Assembly: GCA_944325735.1 (NCBI GenBank)
Contig: CALVBI010000001.1
Span: 675,784-739,783 of the forward strand
Direction: 5' to 3'
Length of the DNA stretch: 64,000 nucleotides
DNA from: Candidatus Gastranaerophilales bacterium
GTDB taxonomy: Bacteria; Cyanobacteriota; Vampirovibrionia; Gastranaerophilales; Gastranaerophilaceae
Part shown: positions 36,388 to 45,844 of the stretch, in pieces
Position numbering within the stretch: position 1 is the first letter of the stretch
Layout: each line of letters opens with the position of its first letter
Notes under the pieces: model-generated
The model's database searches: none
What the model was told of the DNA's origin: nothing
Seen by the model: only the letters and a program-made list of their open reading frames with translations
Program-made: the position numbers and the translations under genes

Positions 36388-37151
36388 ATGAAAAATTTGT
36401 TTAAATCAAAATGTCGGGGGGGGGGCATTTAGCCGCTTTTGTTAATGGTTTTACCCTTGCCGAAGTTTTAGTAACTTTAGGAATTATTGGAGTGGTATCG
36501 GCCATGACCATTCCTACCTTAATGCAAAATCATCAGAGAAAAGTTTATGTTACCCAGCTTCATAAGGTTTATAATGTGGTTCAGCAGGCTTTATTACAAT
36601 ACCGGACTGACAGAAATGCGATTGACATAAAGGAAGCCGGATTGACTTCCAAGGCTAGCATGAGTGAGTTTTTTCATAAGTATTTCAAGGTAATTCAGGA
36701 TTGTGACAAGGGCGTTGCAGATCCATGTTTTGCTGATGATTATAAAAATATAAACGGCAACTCTGTAACTGATATTAACGGAAATGATTGGCATGGCGGG
36801 GCTTGTGCTGTTATCGCGGATGGCAGTGCCATTTGTCTGGATAGTCCTGTTTTTACTGGTGCATCTTTTGAGGACGGCAGAACAGTAACGGCCGGAAACG
36901 TTTTTGTTGACGTAAACGGAAAACAGGGGCCGAATATTGTCGGACGTGATGCTTTTATTTTGGCTATATTTTCTGACGGAGTTTTGGATACTGTTCATGC
37001 GGATGCTATTTGCAGAACTCAGGGTGAATGTAACGGCGGATCCATTGAGGATACCAGACTTATCGGCAACGCTTGTGAAGATTCTGTGTCAACCGGTGAT
37101 CATGTTTGTTTCGGTAAAATTTTGAATGATAACTGGGAAATGACTTATTAA
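36388..37151 (+). CDS. Prepilin C: poly-G prepilin with higher GC than neighbours (out of frame as read)
   Basis: Prepilin with NG^FTLAEVLVTLG, Glu +5, hydrophobic alpha1, several Cys and a C terminus CFGKILNDNWEMTY shared with prepilin D. ATG 36388 has AAGGAG and its own promoter. A run of 10 G (36416-36425) follows codon 9; the ATG frame stops after 14 codons, and the prepilin frame is joined only at 8 or 11 G. An ATG at 36411, just before the tract, is in the prepilin frame as read but lacks a ribosome site. GC-ending codons are frequent (one 60-base line at 36841 is 29/60 G+C), unlike its AT-rich paralogue D, suggesting a different recent origin. Confidence 0.8.
36416..36425 (+). repeat. 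Poly-G tract, 10 G, in prepilin C leader
   Basis: Ten G preceded by C and followed by CA, in the leader region of the prepilin gene. Confidence 0.95.
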
Positions 37152-37154
37152 ATC

Positions 37155-37183
37155 AAAAAAGAGCTTTTTATAAGCTCTTTTTT
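37155..37183 (+). terminator. Terminator of prepilin C
   Basis: AAAAAAGAGCTT / AAGCTCTTTTTT perfect 12-bp stem with a five-base loop; the T run is part of the second arm. Confidence 0.88.
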
Positions 37184-37185
37184 AT

Positions 37186-37214
37186 TTGCTTAAATAATAA
37201 AATTATGTTATATT
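37186..37214 (+). promoter_or_regulatory. Promoter of nadK, possibly leaderless
   Basis: TTGCTT (37186-37191), 17-bp spacer, TATATT (37209-37214). The ATG is nine bases beyond the -10 and there is no Shine-Dalgarno. Confidence 0.5.
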
Positions 37215-37223
37215 TGCTTCGTT

Positions 37224-38024
37224 ATGGAAATGAAAAATTTTGCTGTTTGTTATAATCAAGAAATATCTCATTCAGTAGAGATAAAAGATAAGCTTGTAAA
37301 AATTCTTTCAGAAAAAGGTCTCTCTGTTGATGTCCTTGATATAGACGGATTAAAAGATGGCTTTGATTTTGTCTTTGTAATAGGAGGAGATGGTACTATT
37401 TTAAAAACGGCAAGATTTTATGCAAAGTATAAAACTCCAATTTTTGGTATAAATTTAGGCCGTTTAGGTTTTTTGTCTCAATCATCTAAAGAGGATATTG
37501 AAAAATCTGTAGACGAGATATTAAAAGGTAATTTTGTTATTGAAGATCGTATAATGCTTCAAAGCGGGCATTTTACAGCATTAAATGATTTTGTGATTAA
37601 GGGTCAAGATATGGGAAGAACTTCTCGTTTTTCCTTGAAAATTAATGATAAATTTGTATGTGACTATCTAGCTGACGGGATTATTGTATCAACCCCAACT
37701 GGTTCAACAGCTTATGGGTTATCAGCTGGCGGACCTGTTTTATCTCCAAGTTTGAATGTTTTTGAAATTGTTCCAATTTGTCCTCATACATTGAATGCAA
37801 GGCCAATTGTTGTTCCTGATTGTGAAAAAATTACTGTATCAACAGATTCAAATTCAAAATATGTTTTGTCTACTGATGGTCAAGAATTGTATGAAATTAG
37901 CTCAGATATTGTAATTGAAAAGTCTATATATACAGCAAAGTTAGCATTGTTAAAAAATTCAGAGTTCTATTCAATATTAAGAAATAAATTGCATTGGGCA
38001 ATGCCTCCTGCTTATGAAAATTAA
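37224..38024 (+). CDS. nadK: NAD kinase
   Basis: 266 aa; phosphorylates NAD to NADP. Seen: GGDGTILKTAR (catalytic GGDG), GINLGRLGFL, the STPTGSTAYGLSAGGP segment and a C-terminal TDGQE. Normal length for bacterial enzymes. ATG codons at residues 1 and 3; the first fits the promoter better. Confidence 0.94.
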   Translation: MEMKNFAVCYNQEISHSVEIKDKLVKILSEKGLSVDVLDIDGLKDGFDFVFVIGGDGTILKTARFYAKYKTPIFGINLGRLGFLSQSSKEDIEKSVDEILKGNFVIEDRIMLQSGHFTALNDFVIKGQDMGRTSRFSLKINDKFVCDYLADGIIVSTPTGSTAYGLSAGGPVLSPSLNVFEIVPICPHTLNARPIVVPDCEKITVSTDSNSKYVLSTDGQELYEISSDIVIEKSIYTAKLALLKNSEFYSILRNKLHWAMPPAYEN

Positions 38025-38119
38025 AAAGCTTCTTTTTTAGTATATAAGGTTTGTTACGATTAATATTAATTTTTGTTCATATTTTTTAAGTAAATTCTTG
38101 TACTTTTTTTCTATTTAAA

Positions 38120-38139
38120 ATAGTATGTTATTATACTAT
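38120..38139. promoter_or_regulatory. Dyad upstream of ftsZ
   Basis: Perfect 7-bp inverted repeat ATAGTAT / ATACTAT separated by six bases, 43 bp before the ftsZ start codon. Could be an operator or part of the promoter region; AT-rich context lowers confidence. Confidence 0.3.
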
Positions 38140-38181
38140 TGTAGATAGACAACTATACAATTATATAAAAGAGGTAACAAA

Positions 38182-39369
38182 GTGGAAAATTTCGTATCAG
38201 ATATCTTTGCTAAAAAAGATGAAACAACAAGCAATGATCAAACTCAAAGGTCTCCAATAAATCCTACTAATATTAAAGTAATCGGTGTTGGCGGCGGTGG
38301 CGGAAATGCTGTTAACCGAATGATTAAAGCAGGACTTTCAGGTGTTGAGTTCTGGTTAATGAATACAGATTTACAAGTTTTAGAATATGGTCAAACTAAA
38401 AATAGAATTCAGTTAGGTGCAAAATCTACAGCTGGTCTTGGTGCTGGTGGTGATCCTTCAGTTGGAGAAAAAGCTGCAGAAGAAGCACAACAAGAAATTA
38501 CAGAAGCATTAGATGGTGCTGATATGGTATTTATCACTGCAGGTATGGGTGGTGGAACTGGTACCGGTGCTGCTCCTGTAGTTGCAAAAATTGCTAAAGA
38601 ATTAGGAATTTTAACAATCGCAGTTGTTACAAAACCTTTCACTTGGGAAGGTCGTAAAAGACAAAATCAAGCTAATCAAGGTTTAGAAAAACTAAGAGAA
38701 GCTGTAGATGCTGTAATTGTTGTTCCAAATGATAAATTGCTTCAAGTTGTAGATAGACAAGTTTCATTAACAGAATCATTTATCATTGTAGATGAAGTTT
38801 TACTAAGAGGTGTTCAAGGTATTTCTGATATCATTACAGTTCCTGGACTTATCAACGTTGACTTCGCTGATGTTAAATGTGTTATGCAAGCATCAGGTTC
38901 AGCTCTTATGGGTATTGGTCGTGGTCAAGGTGAAGGCAGAGCTATTAAAGCAGCTGAAATTGCTATCAATTCTCAACTTCTTGAATCTTCAATTAATGGT
39001 GCAACTGGTGTAATTGTAAATATTACAGGTGGTCCAGATATGACTCTTCATGAAATATCTGATGCTGCTAATATTATTCATGACGCAGTTAATGATGATG
39101 CAACTGTTATTATCGGTACAGCTGTAAATGAAAATATTCAAGGTGAAATTCAAATTACAGTTATTGCAACAGGTTTTGAAATGAAAAATCAACAACCTGA
39201 ACCAAAAACTGATGTAAAACAATTAAGTGCTTCTGATTTCTTTGCAGGAACATTTAATTCAAATTCTAATTTGAATTCTCAACCACAGCAAGCTACTAGA
39301 AGACCTTCAATGCCAGAAGTGTCTCCAAGCTTCACAAATATTGAAATTCCAGATTTCTTGAAAAAATAA
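38182..39369 (+). CDS. ftsZ: Cell division GTPase FtsZ
   Basis: 395 aa tubulin-like GTPase forming the division ring. Seen: [15 protein letters not shown], the tubulin signature [15 protein letters not shown], the T7-loop region around VDFADVK, an Asn/Gln-rich linker (about 340-380) and a conserved C-terminal tail ending IEIPDFLKK, the SepF/FtsA-binding type of tail. GTG start with AGAGGT. Followed by a terminator. Confidence 0.97.
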   Translation: MENFVSDIFAKKDETTSNDQTQRSPINPTNIKVIGVGGGGGNAVNRMIKAGLSGVEFWLMNTDLQVLEYGQTKNRIQLGAKSTAGLGAGGDPSVGEKAAEEAQQEITEALDGADMVFITAGMGGGTGTGAAPVVAKIAKELGILTIAVVTKPFTWEGRKRQNQANQGLEKLREAVDAVIVVPNDKLLQVVDRQVSLTESFIIVDEVLLRGVQGISDIITVPGLINVDFADVKCVMQASGSALMGIGRGQGEGRAIKAAEIAINSQLLESSINGATGVIVNITGGPDMTLHEISDAANIIHDAVNDDATVIIGTAVNENIQGEIQITVIATGFEMKNQQPEPKTDVKQLSASDFFAGTFNSNSNLNSQPQQATRRPSMPEVSPSFTNIEIPDFLKK

Positions 39370-39401
39370 ATCACACTAACTAAGTTGGAATATGAAAAAG
39401 T

Positions 39402-39436
39402 AAAAAGGAGTGATTAATAAAATCGCTCCTTTTTTA
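39402..39436 (+). terminator. Terminator of ftsZ
   Basis: AAAAAGGAGTGATT / AATCGCTCCTTTTT stem (one G-T pair) with five-base loop and T tail. Confidence 0.85.
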
Positions 39437-39469
39437 TATTAATATTAGTATCAAGATATAATATAAAAT

Positions 39470-39507
39470 AAAAAGCTTTTTGTTTTATTAACAAAAAGCT
39501 TTTTTTA
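39470..39507. terminator. Bidirectional terminator, chiefly for aldolase gene
   Basis: Perfect 15-bp inverted repeat AAAAAGCTTTTTGTT / AACAAAAAGCTTTTT with a TTATT loop, between convergent ftsZ and fba. Gives a T run in both directions. Confidence 0.88.
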
Positions 39508-39530
39508 TTTAAGTTTTTATAAACCTAAAA

Positions 39531-40490
39531 TTAGTCTTGAGCGTGGCCAGCTGTACCAAGAACGTCACGCATTTTGTGCATAACCATTTCTTTAACAGCA
39601 GTTCTGCCTGGTCCCATATATTCACGTGGGTCAAATTTTTCAGGGTGTTCAACAAAGAATTCTCTGATTGTTGAAGTCATAGCTAATCTTAAATCTGTAT
39701 CGATGTTAATTTTAGCTACACCGTGTTTAGAAGCGTATGCTAACATATCTTCTGGAACACCTTGAGCATTTGGTAATTGACCACCGAATTGGTTACATTT
39801 AGCAACGAATTCAGCTGGAACTGATGAAGATCCGTGTAATACTAATGGGAAGTCATATCCTACAGCTTCATTTACAGCTTTTTTAATTTCAGCAAGTCTT
39901 TCGAAGTCTAATTTAGCTTCGCCTGAGAATTTGTAAGCACCGTGAGAAGTACCAATTGCAACTGCTAATGAATCACAACCAGTTTCTTTAACAAATCTAG
40001 CTGCTTCTTGAGGATCTGTATATGTAGAATCTGCAGCGTGAACTTTAACATCATCTTCAACACCAGCAAGTTTTCCAAGTTCTGCTTCTACAGAAACTCC
40101 TCTTTCATGTGCGTAATCTACAACTTTTTTTGTTAATGCGATGTTTTCTTCTAATGGGAATCTTGAACCATCGATCATTACTGATGAGAATCCGCCATCG
40201 ATACAAGCTTTACAAATTTCAAAGTCAGCACCGTGATCTAAGTGTAAAGCGATAGGAACTGTAGTTGTAGCTAAAGCTGCTTCAACTAATTTAATCAAGT
40301 AAGTTTGGTTTGCATATTTTCTAGCACCTGCAGAAACTTGTAAAATAATAGGTGATTGAGTTTCTTCAGCTGCTTCTGCAATACCTTGCAAAATTTCCAT
40401 GTTGTTAACGTTGTAAGCACCGATAGCATATCCGCCTGCTAGTGCTTTTTTGAACATTTCGCCTGTTCCAACTAATTTTCTTTCACTCAT
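39531..40490 (-). CDS. fba: Class II fructose-bisphosphate aldolase
   Basis: 319 aa zinc aldolase of glycolysis and gluconeogenesis. Seen: NVNNMEILQGI, the metal-binding HLDHGADFEIC, SVMIDGSRFP, VEAELGKLAGVEDDV, LVLHGSSSVPAE and NIDTDLRLA. ATG at 40490 is chosen since GAAGGAG lies before it; the frame extends 12 codons further upstream into a basic, non-conserved stretch. Few rare codons, consistent with high expression. Confidence 0.95.
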   Translation of the reverse strand: MSERKLVGTGEMFKKALAGGYAIGAYNVNNMEILQGIAEAAEETQSPIILQVSAGARKYANQTYLIKLVEAALATTTVPIALHLDHGADFEICKACIDGGFSSVMIDGSRFPLEENIALTKKVVDYAHERGVSVEAELGKLAGVEDDVKVHAADSTYTDPQEAARFVKETGCDSLAVAIGTSHGAYKFSGEAKLDFERLAEIKKAVNEAVGYDFPLVLHGSSSVPAEFVAKCNQFGGQLPNAQGVPEDMLAYASKHGVAKINIDTDLRLAMTSTIREFFVEHPEKFDPREYMGPGRTAVKEMVMHKMRDVLGTAGHAQD

Positions 40491-40519
40491 TTGAGTTCTC
40501 CTTCTTTTTATTTTTCTTA

Positions 40520-40603
40520 CTGACACTTGTCAGATATTTTTAATTTTAGGAAAAACCCTTATTTGGGTACATTTATTATACACATGTAAAGTACAACAAA
40601 CAA
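40520..40603 (-). promoter_or_regulatory. Promoter and downstream dyad of the aldolase gene
   Basis: Minus strand TTGTTT (40603-40598), 17-bp spacer, TATAAT (40580-40575). Downstream in the leader is the perfect dyad CTGACA CT TGTCAG (40520-40533), a candidate operator. Confidence 0.5.
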
Positions 40604-40649
40604 AGAAACGGTGCAAGTGTAAAGAAATATTAATATCGTATATACTATT

Positions 40650-40678
40650 TTACAAAACCTGATATGAGTTGATATAAT
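40650..40678 (+). promoter_or_regulatory. Promoter of the 364-aa orphan
   Basis: TTACAA (40650-40655), 17-bp spacer, TATAAT (40673-40678), about 100 bp before the ATG. Confidence 0.5.
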
Positions 40679-40723
40679 AGGCTTATTAGGGAATTAATGA
40701 ATAATTTAGGTAGCAAAAAAAAT

Positions 40724-40754
40724 TTTCTACTTGCATTAAATATTCAAGTAGAAA
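40724..40754 (+). promoter_or_regulatory. Leader hairpin before the 364-aa orphan
   Basis: Perfect 10-bp stem TTTCTACTTG / CAAGTAGAAA with an 11-base loop in the predicted 5' leader, without a T tail, so not a terminator. May protect the mRNA or bind a regulator. Confidence 0.5.
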
Positions 40755-40781
40755 TGTTCTAAAGTAAATGGAGTATAGACT

Positions 40782-41876
40782 ATGACAATCAGACCTGTAA
40801 CATCTGCAACATTGGTAAGTAATTTAAATCAGTTAAATTTTGAAGGTAAAAAGAAAAAGAATCCTAATGCATCTCAACCAATAAGTCAAGTTTCACATAA
40901 ATTAGCAGTACCATTGGCTGCAACAGTTTTGGCAATGAGCCCTATGGCTTCTTCTGGTAAGGGAATTCAGGTGCCTTTAGATAATGTTAATACAATTGAA
41001 ATGATTGACAGTAATGATTATAAAGGTCGAAAAATTGATGAAAAAACTTTTATAGATTCAGATGCTAATTCTTTGAATATGACTACAACTATAGGTCTTG
41101 TAAATACTAAAGATAATAGTCGAAATTTTGATAAAATTATGTATGGAGTATCCTCAACTGTTAATTTGGGTGGATTTTTAGAGTCTTCTTATGATGAAAA
41201 ACCTGTAACAGATTATAGTGATATCGTATTTGATTTGATGTCGGATGATGGAACAAAAGGTTTATCTTTTAATGTTAAAAGTATAAATGTTGAAGGTAAT
41301 TCTAAACCATTTTTTGATAAGGAAAAAGTTGCTTATGTTGAATCCGCAATAAAATCACCAAATAACAAAACAGATGTTGAGGTCCATAAATATAGAAGAA
41401 CTTTGCGTCATGACCTATTCGGAATGCAAAATATAGCAAATAATAATATAATGAAAGATGCAATTCCTAAAACATCATATGGAAATTTAGAAGGTGAACA
41501 AGAAGTAGAGGTCGGTAATGATAAATATGTTTTAGGATACTATTCAACAGATGGTGATTCTAGTACTGCAGAATTGGTGACAGTGAGAAAAAATGGTAAT
41601 CCTGAATTATGTGTACGTGGAATTGTATTTTATAATGCAACAATAAACCCAGAATCTTCTAATCCTCAAAAGTTTAAGTATTCATTGGTGAGACTTGAAG
41701 GTGCTGAAAATAAAGGGTATTCATTAATTGATGATAATTTGGCTAATGTTTTAGTTCAAGTTTTATGTGATAGTCAGTTCAAGAATGCTACGAAAAATAC
41801 ATATGTTATGGAATTAGATTCTGAATATATGACAACTACAAAAGGTGTTTTGATGCCTATTAAAGATGTCAAGTAA
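40782..41876 (+). CDS. Unrecognised 364-aa protein with an LNFEG word
   Basis: No family recognised. N terminus polar, with LNFEGKKKK (about residues 20-28) then a hydrophobic Ala/Met-rich stretch (about 45-60) that could be an internal membrane or export segment; the rest is a mixed alpha/beta domain rich in Asp/Asn/Lys. No Cys-rich motif apart from isolated Cys. GGAG ribosome site. The F-x-G word near the N terminus is shared in style with the proteins at 14713 and 60014. Followed 98 bp later by another orphan on the same strand. Confidence 0.6.
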   Translation: MTIRPVTSATLVSNLNQLNFEGKKKKNPNASQPISQVSHKLAVPLAATVLAMSPMASSGKGIQVPLDNVNTIEMIDSNDYKGRKIDEKTFIDSDANSLNMTTTIGLVNTKDNSRNFDKIMYGVSSTVNLGGFLESSYDEKPVTDYSDIVFDLMSDDGTKGLSFNVKSINVEGNSKPFFDKEKVAYVESAIKSPNNKTDVEVHKYRRTLRHDLFGMQNIANNNIMKDAIPKTSYGNLEGEQEVEVGNDKYVLGYYSTDGDSSTAELVTVRKNGNPELCVRGIVFYNATINPESSNPQKFKYSLVRLEGAENKGYSLIDDNLANVLVQVLCDSQFKNATKNTYVMELDSEYMTTTKGVLMPIKDVK

Positions 41877-41974
41877 TATTTAATGTAAACATATGTAACA
41901 TTTTATAAACATGTTGAAATAGCCCATTAGGGTATGTTTTTACATGTATAGTATATAAAAATCAGAGAGTAGCA

Positions 41975-44818
41975 ATGAACGTTAATTCAATAAATGTTAA
42001 TAACAAAGTCTCAAGTGTTGGAAGTCAAACTACTAGCACTAATACTTCTTCATTGAATTCCATAATGGTTAAAAATCAGGATTTCGATAAGTTATTAAAG
42101 AAATTGAATATTTCACAAGATGAATTAATGGTTTTAATTAATAAACATCCTGATTTCCTAAACTTACAAGCTGATAAACAAACTGAATTAGTTAATCAAT
42201 TAAAAGCAGAAGTTAAACAAACTGCTGAACAAAAAGTAGAAAATTCAAATAATGAACCAGAAACTGCTGAAGTAGCTTCTGATTCAGAAGATCCTTTTGG
42301 AGCTTTTAATAAAGCAGAATTTAATAAATTATCAACTAAGGAAAAGATAAATGCTTGTATTACAGAGTTTGTAAAAAGCCAATATATTTATGGTACTAAA
42401 AATCATGATGGTGGTTATATTTCTCAACCACATTCAGAAGAACAATGGAATGCATTAACTCCAGAACAAAAACAACAATTAATTGAAAAATTTAAAACAG
42501 GTATAAATAATAGTGACAAATTTGAAAGTTTAAAAGCTTTAATCAATTTATCTACAAGTGAAAATATAGAAAATGCTTCTGTAATTGATAGTGCTGCTGA
42601 TGTTGTAATGAATGGAATTCAATCAGCTAGCAGAGTTGGTATTTCTTATGTAGAATTTATGCATCAAGATGACGCTACTCGTTATAATGCAATTGATGAA
42701 TATTTAGCAGAAGCAGAAATGCTAGATCCAAATTCGTTAAATGAAAATGATAAAAAATATATTTCTCATTGGAAATTAATTTCTTCTCAGGTTGCAGATA
42801 TTGTAGCAAAAGAAAAAGGGCTTGAAGATTTAGAATTATGTCCTTCAGATGCAAGACAATATATTAAATATTATAATTTAAATGAAGAACAATTATTATA
42901 TGATGCGTTAAAAGCTAAACAAGATAAAGGATTACAGTTAACTCAAGAGGAAGAAAATAAGTTAGCTGATTTAAGTCGTTATGTAAATACTCCAGCAGGT
43001 CAAAGAGAAATTAAAAAATCAAAAGCTGCAAACCTAGAAAAATTACAAGCTGAATATGATTCAATAAAAGCTAAAAAAGAAAATGGCGAAAATTTAACAT
43101 CAGAAGAATTAGGGACCTTAAATATTTTAGAGGCAAAATTAAATCCTACTGATGAAAAAGCAAAAAAAGAATTAGAAGAATTAAAAGCGTTTGCTAAAGC
43201 GATGCCTAAACCTGAAACAGATTTTGAAAAGGCTGTTGTTAGTGATTTTGAAACATTTACTTCTGAAATAAAAGAACACATCAAAGGTTCTGATATGGAA
43301 GCCGTTGCAGCTAAAGCATTTATTGATAAAAAATGTAAAGATATGAATCCAGAGCAGCGTGCTGAATATATTAAAACTGCTATTAAATTTTACAATGGTT
43401 CTGCTTCTTCAAAATTATTTGCAATTTATTCAAAACAATATCCAGAATTATTAGATGATACATCTTTAGTTGGCAAAGGTGCTCTTGCTACAAAAGAATT
43501 AGACGCAGAGCAATATAAAAAATTAGCTAAAGCTACAAAAGAAGCTTCAAAATCAAATAATGAGTTTGAAAAAGATGAAGCATTGGCAGCTGTAGAAACA
43601 AGCGGTATTATTTTAACATCAAAAAGTTGTTCAGGTGCAGAACATGATGATAAAAAAGTTATTTATTCTTCTGATATTCCTGATATTGCTGCTGGTAATG
43701 ATGATGCAAAATATCAAAAATTAGTTTTTGATGTTGCTACAACAATTACTGATGAAGCAAAACAAAAAACAGCTGTTATTGAATCGCAAACTCATAAAAA
43801 TGCAAAAAAAGAATTCCAAGTATATGCTGCCAATAATTGTTATAAATTAAAAGGCGAAAACCAAATTACTTCTTTAAAGATTGCAACTAAATTTAAAGAA
43901 GCAACAGAGGCTGTTGCAGAAAATGATATTATTGCAAAATTAGATAAAGGAAATCAAACAGAAGCTTTTTCTATTGTTCATAATAGAATTGAACAACAAT
44001 TTGAAAAAGAGGATGCTATTAAATATTCAAATGCATTGGCTGACCAAATTAAAAATTGTCATAAAGATAATCAATTAGATATGCACAAAAATATTATGCA
44101 ATCTAAATATTCAGAAGTTCAAGAATATGCAGCAGGAAATATTAAAGACTATGATCCTACAGTTCAATCTCAAGCATTAGATGTTGTATACACATCTGGG
44201 AATGAAAAAGCTATTGAAACAGCTGTTACAAGTCTTGAAAATGCTCCTTCATATTTGCAAGAAGCAGAGCTTCCAAGAATTCTTGGAGAAACTGCTTTAA
44301 GAAATGGACAAGAGTCATTAAATATTTTAACAAATGATGCTGATTCTAATGTTAATTTAAAATCAAAAATTGCAAGTGGTGCACCTTTAACATCAAGTGA
44401 ATATAATAATCTTTCTTCTGCCGAGAAAAAAGAATATTTTACAAATTATTTCAAAAAATTACCATTAGAACAAAAAATTAAATTGTTATCATCAATTCCT
44501 AATGGTGCTCAAAAGAAAACTATTTATGTAATGATTGCAAGAACTGATTCTAATTTATTTAATGCAATTGTAAAAGATAAAGATAGAGCAGATGCATTAT
44601 TATCTATGGGCTTACCAAATGATGTAAACAACAAAATTGCTAATGTCGTTAAATTTTTAGCAGTGTCTGATATCGGATATCAAAATATTGCTAAAAAACA
44701 CGATATTGATTATAAAAATCAAGACAAACCAAGTAATATTTCATATAATACAAATCCTTATGGATTTGATTCAAAAGAATTATTCAGAAAAGATAAAAAT
44801 GGTAACTTAGTATTTTAA
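41975..44818 (+). CDS. Unrecognised 947-aa helical, Lys/Glu-rich protein
   Basis: 947 aa, almost wholly predicted helical and highly charged. Ser/Thr/Asn-rich signal-less N terminus (about 1-30); coiled-coil like regions at about 330-400 (KLQAEYDSIKAKKENGENLT); long stretches with helical-repeat character (about 560-800). No membrane segment. An AGAGAG site precedes the ATG. Low in aromatic residues in the middle. Likely a lineage-specific scaffold or surface protein; function not inferred. Confidence 0.6.
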   Translation: MNVNSINVNNKVSSVGSQTTSTNTSSLNSIMVKNQDFDKLLKKLNISQDELMVLINKHPDFLNLQADKQTELVNQLKAEVKQTAEQKVENSNNEPETAEVASDSEDPFGAFNKAEFNKLSTKEKINACITEFVKSQYIYGTKNHDGGYISQPHSEEQWNALTPEQKQQLIEKFKTGINNSDKFESLKALINLSTSENIENASVIDSAADVVMNGIQSASRVGISYVEFMHQDDATRYNAIDEYLAEAEMLDPNSLNENDKKYISHWKLISSQVADIVAKEKGLEDLELCPSDARQYIKYYNLNEEQLLYDALKAKQDKGLQLTQEEENKLADLSRYVNTPAGQREIKKSKAANLEKLQAEYDSIKAKKENGENLTSEELGTLNILEAKLNPTDEKAKKELEELKAFAKAMPKPETDFEKAVVSDFETFTSEIKEHIKGSDMEAVAAKAFIDKKCKDMNPEQRAEYIKTAIKFYNGSASSKLFAIYSKQYPELLDDTSLVGKGALATKELDAEQYKKLAKATKEASKSNNEFEKDEALAAVETSGIILTSKSCSGAEHDDKKVIYSSDIPDIAAGNDDAKYQKLVFDVATTITDEAKQKTAVIESQTHKNAKKEFQVYAANNCYKLKGENQITSLKIATKFKEATEAVAENDIIAKLDKGNQTEAFSIVHNRIEQQFEKEDAIKYSNALADQIKNCHKDNQLDMHKNIMQSKYSEVQEYAAGNIKDYDPTVQSQALDVVYTSGNEKAIETAVTSLENAPSYLQEAELPRILGETALRNGQESLNILTNDADSNVNLKSKIASGAPLTSSEYNNLSSAEKKEYFTNYFKKLPLEQKIKLLSSIPNGAQKKTIYVMIARTDSNLFNAIVKDKDRADALLSMGLPNDVNNKIANVVKFLAVSDIGYQNIAKKHDIDYKNQDKPSNISYNTNPYGFDSKELFRKDKNGNLVF

Positions 44819-44843
44819 GGTACGAAATTTGTAGTGGTTAAGA

Positions 44844-44880
44844 AACGAGTCTCTTTGTAAAAAGAGACTCGTTATTTGTT
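44844..44880 (+). terminator. Terminator of the 947-aa gene
   Basis: AACGAGTCTCTTT / AAAGAGACTCGTT perfect 13-bp stem, GTAA loop, then a T-rich stretch. Confidence 0.85.
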
Positions 44881-44960
44881 GATTTTTTATATTGTTTATA
44901 TTTTAATATTTGTACAGCGTTTAAAAAGCGCGAGTTCAATAGAAAGAAGACAATTATACA

Positions 44961-45839
44961 TTGCCTGAAAATAAAAAAGATATTAAATTAGCCAAATATG
45001 CAGGTTTTTGTTACGGTGTAAAAAGAGCCGTTGAAACTGTTAAAAAATTAAAAAATGAAAATCCTGATAAAAAAGTTTTTGTATTAGGGGAACTTATCCA
45101 CAATACTCAAGTTATTCATGAGCTTGAAAGTTTGGGAATTAAGACTTTGAATGAAATTCCTGAAAAAGGTGAGGGGATTTGTGTAATCAGAAGCCATGGA
45201 GAAAGTCCTCAAGTTATTGAAAAGATTAAACAAGCAGGATTTGAACCTGTTGATTTGACTTGTCCTGATGTTAAAAAAGTGCAACAAAAAGCTGTAGAAC
45301 TTGCAAAAGATGGATATTTTGTAGTAATAGTTGGGAAATCTGAACACCCTGAGGTTATTGCAATAAGAGCAAATGCTGAACTGTGGAGTGATAATGTTAT
45401 AGTAGCTGCATCAGTAGAGCAATTAAAAGAGTTTGAAGCTAGAATTAAAAGTCATAAAAAAGTTGGGGTTGTTGTCCAGACAACTCAAAGACTTGTAACT
45501 TTAAATTCTATAGTTGAATATTTGACATCAATAGCCAAAGAAATTCATATTGCAAATACTATTTGTCAAAGTACATCTATGCGTCAAAAAGAAGCTAGAG
45601 AATTGGCAGATGAAAGTGATTTAGTTATAGTTGTAGGCTCTAAAAAAAGTGCGAATACAACTCACTTAGCTGAAATTTTAAAAGATATCACTAAAACTAT
45701 TCATATTGAAAAAGATGATGAACTTGATAATTATAAAGATTTGATTATAAGTGCAAATCATATTTCAGTTACTGCAGGAGCATCTACTCCGCAGAACATA
45801 ATAGAAAATGTAATTGAAAAACTTAGAAAGGAAATATAA
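44961..45839 (+). CDS. ispH: 4-hydroxy-3-methylbut-2-enyl diphosphate reductase
   Basis: 292 aa IspH/LytB, last enzyme of the MEP isoprenoid pathway, making IPP and DMAPP with an iron-sulfur cluster. The three cluster Cys are visible: AGFCYGVKRA, DLTCPDVKKV and ANTICQST; also GELIHNTQVI, RSHGE and the TAGASTP end. TTG start at 44961; a GAAAGAAG site lies about 12 bases upstream. rpsA starts five bases after the stop, a pairing seen in several bacteria where LytB and S1 are linked or even fused. Confidence 0.94.
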   Translation: MPENKKDIKLAKYAGFCYGVKRAVETVKKLKNENPDKKVFVLGELIHNTQVIHELESLGIKTLNEIPEKGEGICVIRSHGESPQVIEKIKQAGFEPVDLTCPDVKKVQQKAVELAKDGYFVVIVGKSEHPEVIAIRANAELWSDNVIVAASVEQLKEFEARIKSHKKVGVVVQTTQRLVTLNSIVEYLTSIAKEIHIANTICQSTSMRQKEARELADESDLVIVVGSKKSANTTHLAEILKDITKTIHIEKDDELDNYKDLIISANHISVTAGASTPQNIIENVIEKLRKEI

Positions 45840-45844
45840 AAAAC

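Noticed and set aside
36411..37151. ATG at 36411 as the normal start of prepilin C
   Set aside because: In frame as read, but it lacks a ribosome site and would leave a leader unlike the other three; kept only as a possible weak backup start.
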